Below are positions 42,992-52,198 of a stretch of DNA of 64,000 bases, in pieces. This stretch comes from Calditerrivibrio nitroreducens DSM 19672 (GTDB lineage Bacteria; Chrysiogenota; Deferribacteres; Deferribacterales; Calditerrivibrionaceae). The notes under the pieces are model-generated. The model did no database searches. It saw only the letters and a list, made by a program, of their open reading frames with translations, and was not told the DNA's origin. The DNA lies in assembly GCF_000183405.1 (NCBI RefSeq), contig NC_014758.1:1653001-1717000 (forward strand), in the 5' to 3' direction. Numbering within the stretch: the first letter of the stretch is position 1; each line of letters begins with the position of its first letter. The translations under genes were made by a program, and so were the position numbers.

Positions 42992-44409
42992 ATCACTTTA
43001 CTCTTTTTCAATGCACTTTTAAAAGCAGAAACTATCTCCCTGTCAAACTGAGTACCTGAACATCTATCAAGCTCTTCTATTGCTTCTAATGGAGTCCTTC
43101 TTGGACGGTAACTTCTATCTGTTGTCATAGCATCATAAGAGTCTGCTACAGATAGTATCTTTGCACCTATAGGAATCTCTTTGTCTTTAAGCCCATATGG
43201 ATAACCTGTCCCATCAACCTTTTCATGGTGGAAAAGTACGTAATATGGCACATCACCCAGGAATTTTATGGGCTCTAAAATCTCCTTACCATAAACAGGA
43301 TGTTTTTTCATTTCAACAAACTCTTCAGGACTCAAACGATCAGGCTTTACAATAATATATGTATCAACACCTATTTTACCTATATCATGCAGTAATCCGG
43401 CATATGTCATATATTTCCCAAATTCAGAGGGGAAGCCTATTTCATCAACTATCATCATGCTATATCTTTTAACATTTTCAGAATGTCCCCTGGTATAACT
43501 ATCTTTTGCATCCACTGCATTGGAAAGAGATACAATGGTTTGCATATATCCATCGGAAAGATCAAGAAAGGACAAAGAATTTTGAAGAGCAAGTGAGATC
43601 TGCCCGGAATAAATATTGAGCATCTCTTTCTTTATATTTGATAACTTTTTTTTCGAATCGTAATATATAGCAAATATCCCCCATAAACCATCTTTTGAAT
43701 ACATAGGGAAAATTATTACAGAATAGTTTTTACCATTGCACACAGTTTTAAATTCATATTCTCTAGCAGAGCCAAACAGTATCAAAACCCTTTTTGCATA
43801 AAACTCATCATCCAGGAAGTTTATTAATTCCTGTTCGGCATTATGAAGAGTAAGCTTTCTAGTAAAAAGCTTTATATAAAAACCATCCAAACCAAATTCA
43901 CCAATCAATTTTTTGGTGATCTCTAAAAGTATCTCCTCTTGTGATAGTGTAGAAGATAGGAACCTTGCAGACTCATATATAGAAACAATATCTGTGAGTA
44001 ATGCCACTTCTCTTTTTAATTTTTTCGATTCAAGTGCCCTTTTCAGCTTTGAATGGACATCGTTTACATTAAAGGGTTTGGTAATATAATCATCAGCACC
44101 TATTTGCAACGTCTCTATAGCAGTCTCAAGACTTGGGTACCCGGTGATTATTATAACTGTCATATCAGGGTAACGCTCTTTGATGATTTTTAGAAGTGTA
44201 ATGCCATCCATTTCTGGCATCTTTAGATCTGTCATCACTATGTCGATTTCATCTTTTCTTTTTTCAAGGATATCGAGGGCTTTAAAACCATCTTCCGCCT
44301 CAATAAATCCATATTTCTCCTCTTCAAGAATCAATTTTATGCTATCTCTTATGTAATCTTCATCATCCACAACTAAAATATTTACGTCGTTTTCCATACC
44401 TTCCACCAT
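42988..44409 (-). CDS. Response regulator with HD-GYP phosphodiesterase domain
   Basis: Receiver domain (about 8-125; ILVVDDEDY, MTDLKMPEMDG with the phosphorylated Asp, TGYPSLE, TKPFN) followed by a GAF-like middle part (about 145-275) and an HD-GYP domain (about 290-460; TRGHSENVKRYS, LLHDIGKIGVD, HHEKVDGTGYPYGL). HD-GYP enzymes break c-di-GMP completely to GMP. All the metal-binding motifs are present. An in-frame ATG at 44397 with GGTGG upstream is an alternative start. No cognate kinase is adjacent. Confidence 0.92.
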   Translation of the reverse strand: MVEGMENDVNILVVDDEDYIRDSIKLILEEEKYGFIEAEDGFKALDILEKRKDEIDIVMTDLKMPEMDGITLLKIIKERYPDMTVIIITGYPSLETAIETLQIGADDYITKPFNVNDVHSKLKRALESKKLKREVALLTDIVSIYESARFLSSTLSQEEILLEITKKLIGEFGLDGFYIKLFTRKLTLHNAEQELINFLDDEFYAKRVLILFGSAREYEFKTVCNGKNYSVIIFPMYSKDGLWGIFAIYYDSKKKLSNIKKEMLNIYSGQISLALQNSLSFLDLSDGYMQTIVSLSNAVDAKDSYTRGHSENVKRYSMMIVDEIGFPSEFGKYMTYAGLLHDIGKIGVDTYIIVKPDRLSPEEFVEMKKHPVYGKEILEPIKFLGDVPYYVLFHHEKVDGTGYPYGLKDKEIPIGAKILSVADSYDAMTTDRSYRPRRTPLEAIEELDRCSGTQFDREIVSAFKSALKKSKVI

Positions 44410-44522
44410 TTTTTATTAATCTATTATATAAAACAAACAAAAAATAATCAATATTTTATTATACCGACAACATCTATTTCAATGTTATAACTATCACAGG
44501 TGTTGGAATCGGTATAATTACA

Positions 44523-44552
44523 TTGACAATGATGCATAAATTAGTGTTATAT
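44523..44552 (+). promoter_or_regulatory. Candidate promoter of the hemolysin III gene, possibly leaderless
   Basis: TTGACA at 44523-44528 and TTATAT at 44547-44552 are 18 bp apart. The start site would be near 44559-44560, at the GTG start codon, and there is no SD. Confidence 0.45.
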
Positions 44553-44559
44553 ATTTATC

Positions 44560-45195
44560 GTGAAAAATAGAGAAATCATAAGTGCACTCACTCATTTAAT
44601 CTTTGGTTTCGTGGCAATATTTCTTACATTTATATCTATAAAAAAAGGTGTACAACTCAAAAGCGCTAAGCATATTGTTTCATATGCTATCTTTGGTATC
44701 ACCATGATATCTCTTTATTTTGCGAGTGGTTCATATCATCTTGCTAAGAAGGGTTCCCATAAAAAAATTATATTAAAAAAGCTCGACCATATTATGATAT
44801 TTTTCCTAATAGCAGGGACATATACACCTTTCTGTTTGATTACTCTTCAAGGCTATTTAGGATGGTTTATTTTATCAGCTGTGTGGATAATCGCTCTCTT
44901 TGGGGTATTCTTTAAAATCTATTTTATCCATGCCCCAAGATATCTCTACACAGGTATATATCTTATCATGGGTTGGATTATTATTTTTGCAATCTACCCT
45001 TTATATAAGAATTTACATATTTACGGAACATATCTGCTTCTGAGTGGTGGACTCTTTTATACTATAGGTGCAATCATATATGCAATAAAAAAGCCAGATC
45101 CCATACCTGACCTATTCGGTTTCCATGAAATCTGGCATATATTTGTAATATTGGGTACATTTTGTCACTTTTTATCAATATATCTTTACACGTAA
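44560..45195 (+). CDS. Hemolysin III/PAQR-family membrane protein
   Basis: A 211-aa protein with seven hydrophobic segments. FASGSYHLAKK (about 54-64), LDHIMIFFLIAGTYTPF (about 76-92) and GFHEIWHIFVILGTFCHF at the C-terminus give the Ser, Asp and three His zinc ligands of the PAQR (adiponectin-receptor-like) family, suggesting a ceramidase-like hydrolase fold. The start is a GTG without SD; see the promoter entry. It is convergent with the GH57 gene, with no gap. Confidence 0.88.
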   Translation: MKNREIISALTHLIFGFVAIFLTFISIKKGVQLKSAKHIVSYAIFGITMISLYFASGSYHLAKKGSHKKIILKKLDHIMIFFLIAGTYTPFCLITLQGYLGWFILSAVWIIALFGVFFKIYFIHAPRYLYTGIYLIMGWIIIFAIYPLYKNLHIYGTYLLLSGGLFYTIGAIIYAIKKPDPIPDLFGFHEIWHIFVILGTFCHFLSIYLYT

Positions 45196-46767
45196 TTAAA
45201 CAAATACCCTGAAATCTATCTCCTGAAAAATGCTATTTTTACTTTCAAGTTTCTGCAAATATTCAATATCCACATCACCATTCAGCATCGTCTCCAACTT
45301 TAAAAAGTTGAAAATATGCTCCTTTTCCCTCAGCGTAGCATATTCTGTGGCAGTCTTTGTTGTAATAAGAAATGCCCAATCGCTGCTCTGGGCAAGCAAC
45401 AACTCCCTCACCATCTGATTTAAGACTCTTTCCTTTAATGGATCTGTAGTATCCTTGTAAACTGAAGCATAGTGAACAATTTTATCCGAAATAATTTTTA
45501 AATGTTTATATATCCATTCATTCCCTTCGTTTAGCCATACACCGTAATACCCTTTGTCCCCCCATGATGATGGATTGATTTCCAGTAGCTGGTTGGTATT
45601 ATATTCATTTAGATACTCCATCGGGGTCACAGGTTTTACCACATGGCTGTAATTCATATATTTAAAGACATTGTATAGAAATTCTGGCCCTTCAAACCAC
45701 CAATGTCCAAAAAGCTCCGCATCGTATGGGGAAACAATCACAGGTTTTCTATCCATATACTGAACCAACTCCATTACCTGTTTCTCCCTCTCCTTTACAA
45801 AATGTTTTGCATGCTGCTCCGCCTTTGCAAGGGCATGCTCTCTGACATAATACTCTTTATAATCAGTATCCCCTGTCACCCTATGATACTTAATCCCCGT
45901 AAATACCCTTGTACCATCAGGACAAATATAAGGCTTGATATATTCATAATCGAGATCATAGCCAATATCCCTATAAAAATCTCTGTAATCCACATCCCCA
46001 GGGTACCCTTCTTTTGAACTCCAAACCTGTTTGGAAGAGGAGAAATCTCTGGCAAATGCAGCAACTCCAGACTCGGTAAAAACTGGTGCATATACCCCAT
46101 ACCTTGGCTTAGGTTTACCAAATATAATTCCATGCGTGTCTGTGAAAAAATATCTTATTCCATAATCATCAAGTATCTTTTCAAGCCCTTTGTAGTAGGC
46201 ACACTCCGGTAACCATATCCCCTTCGGACTAGTTCCAAAATGTTTTTTGTAATTATTTACAGCCACCTCAATTTGTCCCTTCACAGCCTTTTCATTATAG
46301 CTCATGAATGGAAGAAACCCATGGGTGGCTCCGCAGGTTATAATTTCAAGGTTTTCGCTATCTTTATATCTCTTATATACAGATAAAATATCCCAATTGC
46401 ACTCTTCCATAAACGATTTTGTGAAACTGAAGAAGTCTTTGTAAAATATTGCAAGCTTATTAAAGTTGAAATCATTGGATGTTCTTTTTATCTCTTTGTC
46501 CGAAAGCTCTATCATCCTATCAAGATATCTCTTATATTTATCCATCAAAACTCCATCCCGCAACATTTCACACAAAGGTGGAGTCATCGAGATGGTAAGT
46601 TTGAATTCAACCCCTTCAGATTTAAGTTTTCCAAGATGTTTGAGCAGAGGGACATAACATTCGGTAATAGCTTCAAAAAGCCAATGTTCTTCCAGGAAAT
46701 AGTCATGCTCCGGATGTTTTACAAAAGGGAGATGGGAATGAAGCACTAAAAGCCAATATCCATGCAT
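45196..46767 (-). CDS. GH57 1,4-alpha-glucan branching enzyme
   Basis: Introduces alpha-1,6 branches into glycogen-type glucans. GYWLLVLHSHLPFVKHPEHD is the GH57 start, GIWLPECAYYKGLE (about 192-205) holds the nucleophile Glu, and SPYDAELFGHWWFEGPEFL (about 341-359) the acid/base Asp. Length of 523 aa fits the branching-enzyme type with its C-terminal domain. I start at the ATG at 46767, with GGAG 6 nt upstream; a GTG at 46779 would overlap the preceding gene. DUF4912 lies directly upstream. Confidence 0.9.
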   Translation of the reverse strand: MHGYWLLVLHSHLPFVKHPEHDYFLEEHWLFEAITECYVPLLKHLGKLKSEGVEFKLTISMTPPLCEMLRDGVLMDKYKRYLDRMIELSDKEIKRTSNDFNFNKLAIFYKDFFSFTKSFMEECNWDILSVYKRYKDSENLEIITCGATHGFLPFMSYNEKAVKGQIEVAVNNYKKHFGTSPKGIWLPECAYYKGLEKILDDYGIRYFFTDTHGIIFGKPKPRYGVYAPVFTESGVAAFARDFSSSKQVWSSKEGYPGDVDYRDFYRDIGYDLDYEYIKPYICPDGTRVFTGIKYHRVTGDTDYKEYYVREHALAKAEQHAKHFVKEREKQVMELVQYMDRKPVIVSPYDAELFGHWWFEGPEFLYNVFKYMNYSHVVKPVTPMEYLNEYNTNQLLEINPSSWGDKGYYGVWLNEGNEWIYKHLKIISDKIVHYASVYKDTTDPLKERVLNQMVRELLLAQSSDWAFLITTKTATEYATLREKEHIFNFLKLETMLNGDVDIEYLQKLESKNSIFQEIDFRVFV

Positions 46768-46769
46768 AA

Positions 46770-47510
46770 TCATCTCCACTCAACGTTATTTTTAGAACTT
46801 ATAGATTTTAATACATCCTTATAAAGCTCTATACTGCTGTAATATCGATCCATTCCTTTAAGTGAAAGATGTATAATCTTCTCCACATTTTCCCTTACAG
46901 TCATGTACAACACATCATCCCTATCAGAAACTCTTTCGGCAGGCATTTTGAAACTATTTGATCTCATTATAGTTTTAAACTGACCATCCAATTCTAATCC
47001 TATCTCCGCCCAGGCCTCTTGATCCTCCAGCATAGGGTTTGAGAAGAAATAATTCCCATTAAGGTCAACTTTCACCCTGGATATCTCACCCATACCATTC
47101 GTCACCAGCTTTAAAACCAGCTTGAAATTTAAGATATTAGTATCTTTTACAAATTCAGTCAATTTTGATTTTGTAACCTCCCAACAAACGTACGCCCTTT
47201 TTGCATCGATGGGCAAAAACATAAGCATATCGTAATTGTATGTTTCAGGTAATCTATAATCTATTTTTGCTTGTGGAACAATTTCAATCTCTTCCCTCTT
47301 TGTACCATAGCCCACCATATCTGAAGGAATAGGATCAAACTTTGACTTTTCCACGAGCATCTCAGAGTTTACCTCATCCTTTAAAGCCTTTATAAGCTCA
47401 TCTCTGGACATTTTCGACCTTCCCCTTATATTTTTTGCTTTAGCCATCTCATACAGTTCATTTTTACTAAGTGCTTCTAAAACAACCATTTCTAAACTCT
47501 CCTTAATCAT
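46770..47510 (-). CDS. DUF4912 protein with Rho-like/SAP N-terminal motif
   Basis: A 246-aa protein. Residues 10-48 (LSKNELYEMAKAKNIRGRSKMSRDELI) resemble the SAP/Rho-N helix pair. About 90-210 are DUF4912, with AYVCWEVTKSKLTEF. Such proteins are often found before GH57 branching enzymes, so a link with glucan metabolism is likely, but no reaction is known. GGAGGG lies 7 nt before the ATG, supporting the start. Confidence 0.82.
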   Translation of the reverse strand: MIKESLEMVVLEALSKNELYEMAKAKNIRGRSKMSRDELIKALKDEVNSEMLVEKSKFDPIPSDMVGYGTKREEIEIVPQAKIDYRLPETYNYDMLMFLPIDAKRAYVCWEVTKSKLTEFVKDTNILNFKLVLKLVTNGMGEISRVKVDLNGNYFFSNPMLEDQEAWAEIGLELDGQFKTIMRSNSFKMPAERVSDRDDVLYMTVRENVEKIIHLSLKGMDRYYSSIELYKDVLKSISSKNNVEWR

Positions 47511-47563
47511 TTTTTCACCCTCCTAAAAAAATCCAGAAGAAAACAATAATCACTATACTATAT

Positions 47564-47572
47564 ATTATATCA
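47564..47572 (-). promoter_or_regulatory. Extended -10 promoter before the DUF4912 gene
   Basis: On the minus strand TGATATAAT spans 47572-47564, an exact extended -10. It would drive the DUF4912 and branching-enzyme genes with a leader of about 47 nt. Confidence 0.55.
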
Positions 47573-47640
47573 CTATTTAATTTTTTTTCCATATTTTTAC
47601 AAAAAATTGTACTTTTTACTTTAAAAAAATCACTATAATT

Positions 47641-48663
47641 TTAAATAATGTTAATACCTGATAGGATCTCTGTACATTTCTCCGGAAGAAAAGGATTTAC
47701 ATAAACGCCGGTGCCCTTTTCTATTCCACCTATACGGTTGATTCTGGGAATCAATTCTATATACCAGTGGAAAAAACGTTCCTTATATTTTGAAAACTCA
47801 AGTTCTGGTATATCTATGTTGCATGCGGTATTTATTAGGTTTATATTCAAAGATGCACCATCCAGTGCCACATTATACCTCTTTAAAACATCAATCATGA
47901 CTTCAGCAAGTTTTACTTTCTCGTAATCTTTTAAACCAATAAAATCATTCGTATGAATTACAGGTACAACATGAACTTCAAAAGAATGCCTTGGGGCATA
48001 AGGTGAATAGGCAACAAAAAAATCGTTTTTAACAATTATTCTTTCTTTTTTTTCCAATTCAAAATTGAGGATATCACAGACCAAACATCTATTATTCACA
48101 TAATAATATTCATAAAGATTCTTCCATATATTCTTCACTTCGTTTGGCAAAAAAGGGAATGCCACAATTTGAGAATGGGGATGGGAAAGGGTTGCACCTG
48201 CCACTTTCCCACAATTTTTTATCATGGTAATATATTTTAATCTCACATCTTTTCTTAAATCGCTTATTCTTACAATGACAGCATTAAACAATCTGATAAA
48301 ATCATCCATCTGATAATCAAAAATTTTTAACCCATGAGTTCTTGAATCGATGATCACTTCATGGGCACCAAGTCTTGAAGAGTAGGCGTAAGGTCCATAC
48401 TGCTTTATACCATCTGTCTCTTCAACCTTTAATAGAGGAAATTTATTTGGTATGACCCTGGTGAGCCAGACTTTCTTCCCATCAATTATTCCAGTATCCT
48501 CATGTAGGCTTCTACCGGTATACGATTCATGTCCAGGGCAGAATGGGCAGTATTCAGGATCATCCTCCACCTCCTTTTGGAGTATCAGATAATCACCCCT
48601 TTCACCCCTTTCCGGTGCAAAAACTACCCATCTTTTTTTTATAGGATCATATCTAAGCTGCAT
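47641..48663 (-). CDS. galT: Galactose-1-phosphate uridylyltransferase
   Basis: Exchanges UMP between UDP-glucose and galactose-1-phosphate; some bacterial relatives act as ADP-glucose phosphorylases. CPFCPGHE (about 38-45) gives the zinc ligands and SHPHSQIVAF (about 160-169) the His-Pro-His active site with the uridylylated His. 340 aa is normal. It lies 14 nt from the GH57 gene and belongs to the sugar cluster. Substrate nucleotide is not decidable from sequence. Confidence 0.9.
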   Translation of the reverse strand: MQLRYDPIKKRWVVFAPERGERGDYLILQKEVEDDPEYCPFCPGHESYTGRSLHEDTGIIDGKKVWLTRVIPNKFPLLKVEETDGIKQYGPYAYSSRLGAHEVIIDSRTHGLKIFDYQMDDFIRLFNAVIVRISDLRKDVRLKYITMIKNCGKVAGATLSHPHSQIVAFPFLPNEVKNIWKNLYEYYYVNNRCLVCDILNFELEKKERIIVKNDFFVAYSPYAPRHSFEVHVVPVIHTNDFIGLKDYEKVKLAEVMIDVLKRYNVALDGASLNINLINTACNIDIPELEFSKYKERFFHWYIELIPRINRIGGIEKGTGVYVNPFLPEKCTEILSGINII

Positions 48664-48677
48664 ATTTTACTCTCCGA

Positions 48678-50696
48678 TCAAAAATATATATCACCTTTTA
48701 ATTTCAACGTATTAGAAAATTTAAAAGGAAATACAAAGGCTACCCCCTGTGTGGTAAAATCAACCCCCTGCTCACTCTGGTGAACAGTATCCACCTTATA
48801 AGCAAACATATCTGTACTCTTATTCAGCACTATTTTCAATGAAATATTACCTGCATCTATTTCGATCTTTTTAGTGGTTGTGTCAAAGCTTTTTTTAAAG
48901 GCTTTTTTATTGATAGTCAAATTTTTGTATTCAAAAAAATGAAAGTTCATCTCCATCAAATACCACAAATCACCATCGAAATCTGTATCAATGGATATTG
49001 AAAAATGAAGCTTATCATCTTCCAAGCTAAACTGTTTTTCAAGGAATGTATCATACCTTTTATCCAGATAGATCCCACCTGACCTTTTAAAGGATACGGC
49101 TCCATCCTTTCGCTCCATGTCAAAAGGCTGATTAGCAAAATCCCCCAGTTCTCTATACCTGGTCATAGCAATGTCATCAGATATAAAACTTTCCACAAAA
49201 TGATCCACAAATGAATTTCTATCATACCAGTCGAATGCTATCTGTTTTTTTATATCTTCATCAAGTGAAACCTTCATCTCATGGATTGTCGTGATCCCTG
49301 TTGATAGTTCTTCATCGGATACCTTATCACTACTTAACAATGCATCATGGTACCCTTCCCACCTTCGGGAGAGGGTATTTAGGATGTTTATTTCAAAAGC
49401 TTTGATATCAAAGCTTTTGAGTTGACCTCCATGTTTAGCTGTAAATAGGAGGTTGACTTTATCATTTCTTAGCGTTGCCGTCCCATATCCATCCAGCAGA
49501 AGATCATCCATCGTCACATCAGGTAGCTTTTCCATCTTTTCGATCTCCTTTTCGGCCTTTATGATGTATCTGAAAGCATTATCTCTGAGGTTTGGAAGAT
49601 AGATACCTCCAAAGATCCCATGCCAGAGGACATCGTTGCACTCAGCTCTAAATAGGAGATCGTCCAGATAATCGTTTTTCAGCTCTTTAGCTTTTTCTGA
49701 TATTTTAAGTATTCTTTTATGTATATGATTACTTTCAGGGTACTTTACAAAAAAGTTTTTCCAGTGGGCACCTTTCACAAATATATCAGCCACATCTGCA
49801 AATTCAGACCTCTTAACAAAAGAGATAAACCGCTCCATCTGGGTAAATTTATCGGCAAACAACGACCATTCTCCCATCTCTTTATAAGAAGTAAGAGGTA
49901 GGTAAGCAAGCCCCAAAGGTTTGTTTTCCTGAACAAACTGATAAAAATGTTTAAAAACGATACCCTTTCTATCGATAAATGACTCAAAAAACCTCTTAAG
50001 CCAACCCTTTTCATACACCCACTCGTAAGTCTTTGGCCATACACCAAACTTTTCCCCATCATCAAAAATTATTGCGGATTTACCCCCCTTTTCCACTATT
50101 TCATCGGTGTAGCTTAAAATCTCTTCCGGCTCTTTAAAAGGGATTATATACCTGAGCTTCTGATCTATCGGGAATATATTCATCTTTACACCATCCTGTT
50201 CCGTCACAAAGTAGCCATAGAGTGAGTCTTTATGAAAACCCATAGATATAAAATGATAATCATCCACCACAATATACTCTATTCCACACTCCGCCAGATC
50301 GGGAATGATGGAAGGGTCCCATACCCTTTCTGTAAGCCACAAACCTCTGGGTTTCTGCCCAAAATTGTTGTAGATAAACTGGTTTAACTTTTTTATCTGA
50401 CCTATCCTGTCCCTCTTTGGAATTGCAGAAAGTACAGGTTCATAAAACCCACCAGAAAAAAACTCCACCTGACCTTCATCGGATAACTTTTGAAATGTCT
50501 TAAAAAGACCGGTGTGGTTATTTTTTATAAATTCCAGCAACCATCCACTAAAATGCACCGCAAAATTAAATTTTTTATATTTAGATGCACTTTCAATAAA
50601 AGGTAAATAACTCTTTAACGTCACCTCATCAACTATATGTTTAAAATTATCAACTGGTTGATGACAATGTATACCAAAAAGAAATGAAAGAGTCAT
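48678..50696 (-). CDS. GH57 4-alpha-glucanotransferase/alpha-amylase
   Basis: A 672-aa GH57 enzyme with the DUF1925/DUF1926 C-terminal domains. FLFGIHCHQPVDNF is the GH57 start, GLWLTERVWDPS (about 119-130) the nucleophile Glu, and AIIFDDGEKFGVWP (about 213-226) the acid/base Asp. The pattern matches Thermococcus litoralis-type 4-alpha-glucanotransferase and related alpha-amylases. No signal peptide, so it acts in the cytoplasm on glycogen or maltodextrin. Confidence 0.9.
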   Translation of the reverse strand: MTLSFLFGIHCHQPVDNFKHIVDEVTLKSYLPFIESASKYKKFNFAVHFSGWLLEFIKNNHTGLFKTFQKLSDEGQVEFFSGGFYEPVLSAIPKRDRIGQIKKLNQFIYNNFGQKPRGLWLTERVWDPSIIPDLAECGIEYIVVDDYHFISMGFHKDSLYGYFVTEQDGVKMNIFPIDQKLRYIIPFKEPEEILSYTDEIVEKGGKSAIIFDDGEKFGVWPKTYEWVYEKGWLKRFFESFIDRKGIVFKHFYQFVQENKPLGLAYLPLTSYKEMGEWSLFADKFTQMERFISFVKRSEFADVADIFVKGAHWKNFFVKYPESNHIHKRILKISEKAKELKNDYLDDLLFRAECNDVLWHGIFGGIYLPNLRDNAFRYIIKAEKEIEKMEKLPDVTMDDLLLDGYGTATLRNDKVNLLFTAKHGGQLKSFDIKAFEINILNTLSRRWEGYHDALLSSDKVSDEELSTGITTIHEMKVSLDEDIKKQIAFDWYDRNSFVDHFVESFISDDIAMTRYRELGDFANQPFDMERKDGAVSFKRSGGIYLDKRYDTFLEKQFSLEDDKLHFSISIDTDFDGDLWYLMEMNFHFFEYKNLTINKKAFKKSFDTTTKKIEIDAGNISLKIVLNKSTDMFAYKVDTVHQSEQGVDFTTQGVAFVFPFKFSNTLKLKGDIYF

Positions 50697-50710
50697 ATAT
50701 CACCTCATAT

Positions 50711-52198
50711 TTATACGCTAAATTCTATTTTAAATCCATTAAACTCTTTGTTGGAAAACACCTTAAAAGATATTCCATTTTTCTCACATATTTTAAAAAT
50801 TGTATATATACCAAGACCCGTACCGCTACTTTTCGTAGTAAAAAAAGGTCTTCCAAAATTTTCAATTATGGCCTCATCCACACCAGGACCATTATCCTGA
50901 TATATCATTTTATTATCTTTATTATAAATAGCTATAAATGCATCATTTTTAATCTCATATGAATTGAGCAACAGATTCCATATTATCTGTTTAAATTCAC
51001 TTTCAGAAAGTGGCAACCTGAAGTGATCTTCTAAATCTGATTTTATCACAAGATTTTCAAAAATCCCACTGTTTTTAATATAGTAGATGAAATCATCGAG
51101 GATATCTTTTACCTTTATGTTATCACTTTTTTTAAGATTATCCTTTGAGATAATCAGCATATTTCCTAATATAAGATCAAGCCTATTCAACTCCCTCATG
51201 ACGATCTGCACCAGTCTATCATCCCCTCGAATATCTCTCAAAAGTAGCTGTAGTGCCCCTTTGATAGCTCCAAGAGGATTTTTTATCTCATGGGCCAATA
51301 CAGAGGAAAATCTTCCAAGATCCGCAAGCCTTCTTTCCTCTTCCAATTTTAATTTGAGTTGCTCTTTTTCAGAAACATCCTGAAATATAAAAAGATTAGC
51401 AGTTAAAAGCCCTTTCGGATCTCTAAAAGGGCTTAATTTATACCCTATAAATTTATTTTCAAATTTTACAACACCTTCCGGGAATTCAATTTTAAGTAAA
51501 TCATTAATACGCATACCCTCCAGATTTTGAATATCAAATATCTTCCTTGCGCTACTGTTTGCTGATAAGACAATTTTATTACTGTCGATAAGCATCACTC
51601 CAAAGTCAACATTTTCAAGAATTGCCTGATGTAAATTTGTAAGCTCAGCTAATCTATCCCTATATTTTTCGCTTTCCAGAAGCTGCTTTTTATATTTTTT
51701 ATTGAGCAGACTTACCAGAAAAACGATCAATAAAAATGACAACACATACTCGGTTAGAAGCATAAAATATTTGAAGTTGTAATAATAAGGTACAAAAAGA
51801 TTACTCTTAACTATAAATAAAAAAGAAAAAATTATTACCACCGTTAAAACACCTACAATCCCTCCGTTGAACCCTTCATAAAAACTCATATAGATGATAA
51901 CAACGGCAAAAAAAAGTATATACGGACTATCCAGATAACCAGTATTCAGGATGAGATAAGATGTAATTATTAAATCAAAAACAGCTTGAATGTAAAAGGA
52001 CACCTTGGGGCTTATCACTTTGCTTAGAAAAACCACCATCAGTGAAAAAAATACCACCACCAAACCGATATTTATAAATAAAATGGTATTTATTTCACTT
52101 CTGAAAATATCTGCTAATGCATTGCTAAAAAAGAATGTTACTACATATATAAAGAGTCTGATGGAGATAATAACATAATTTGTTTTTTGATCTATCAT
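50711..52198 (-). CDS. pilS: Membrane sensor histidine kinase, PilS-like
   Basis: Six hydrophobic segments (about 10-165), a PAS-like region (about 190-290), HisKA with VLAHEIKNPLGAIKG (His near 304), and HATPase with YQDNGPGVD and STKSSGTGLGIYT-like G-boxes. Membrane layout, PAS and HisKA match PilS, the sensor that controls pilin synthesis with PilR. It overlaps the pilC stop by 4 nt. No pilR response regulator is found in the window. An NtrB-like kinase would be the alternative. Confidence 0.82.
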   Translation of the reverse strand: MIDQKTNYVIISIRLFIYVVTFFFSNALADIFRSEINTILFINIGLVVVFFSLMVVFLSKVISPKVSFYIQAVFDLIITSYLILNTGYLDSPYILFFAVVIIYMSFYEGFNGGIVGVLTVVIIFSFLFIVKSNLFVPYYYNFKYFMLLTEYVLSFLLIVFLVSLLNKKYKKQLLESEKYRDRLAELTNLHQAILENVDFGVMLIDSNKIVLSANSSARKIFDIQNLEGMRINDLLKIEFPEGVVKFENKFIGYKLSPFRDPKGLLTANLFIFQDVSEKEQLKLKLEEERRLADLGRFSSVLAHEIKNPLGAIKGALQLLLRDIRGDDRLVQIVMRELNRLDLILGNMLIISKDNLKKSDNIKVKDILDDFIYYIKNSGIFENLVIKSDLEDHFRLPLSESEFKQIIWNLLLNSYEIKNDAFIAIYNKDNKMIYQDNGPGVDEAIIENFGRPFFTTKSSGTGLGIYTIFKICEKNGISFKVFSNKEFNGFKIEFSV

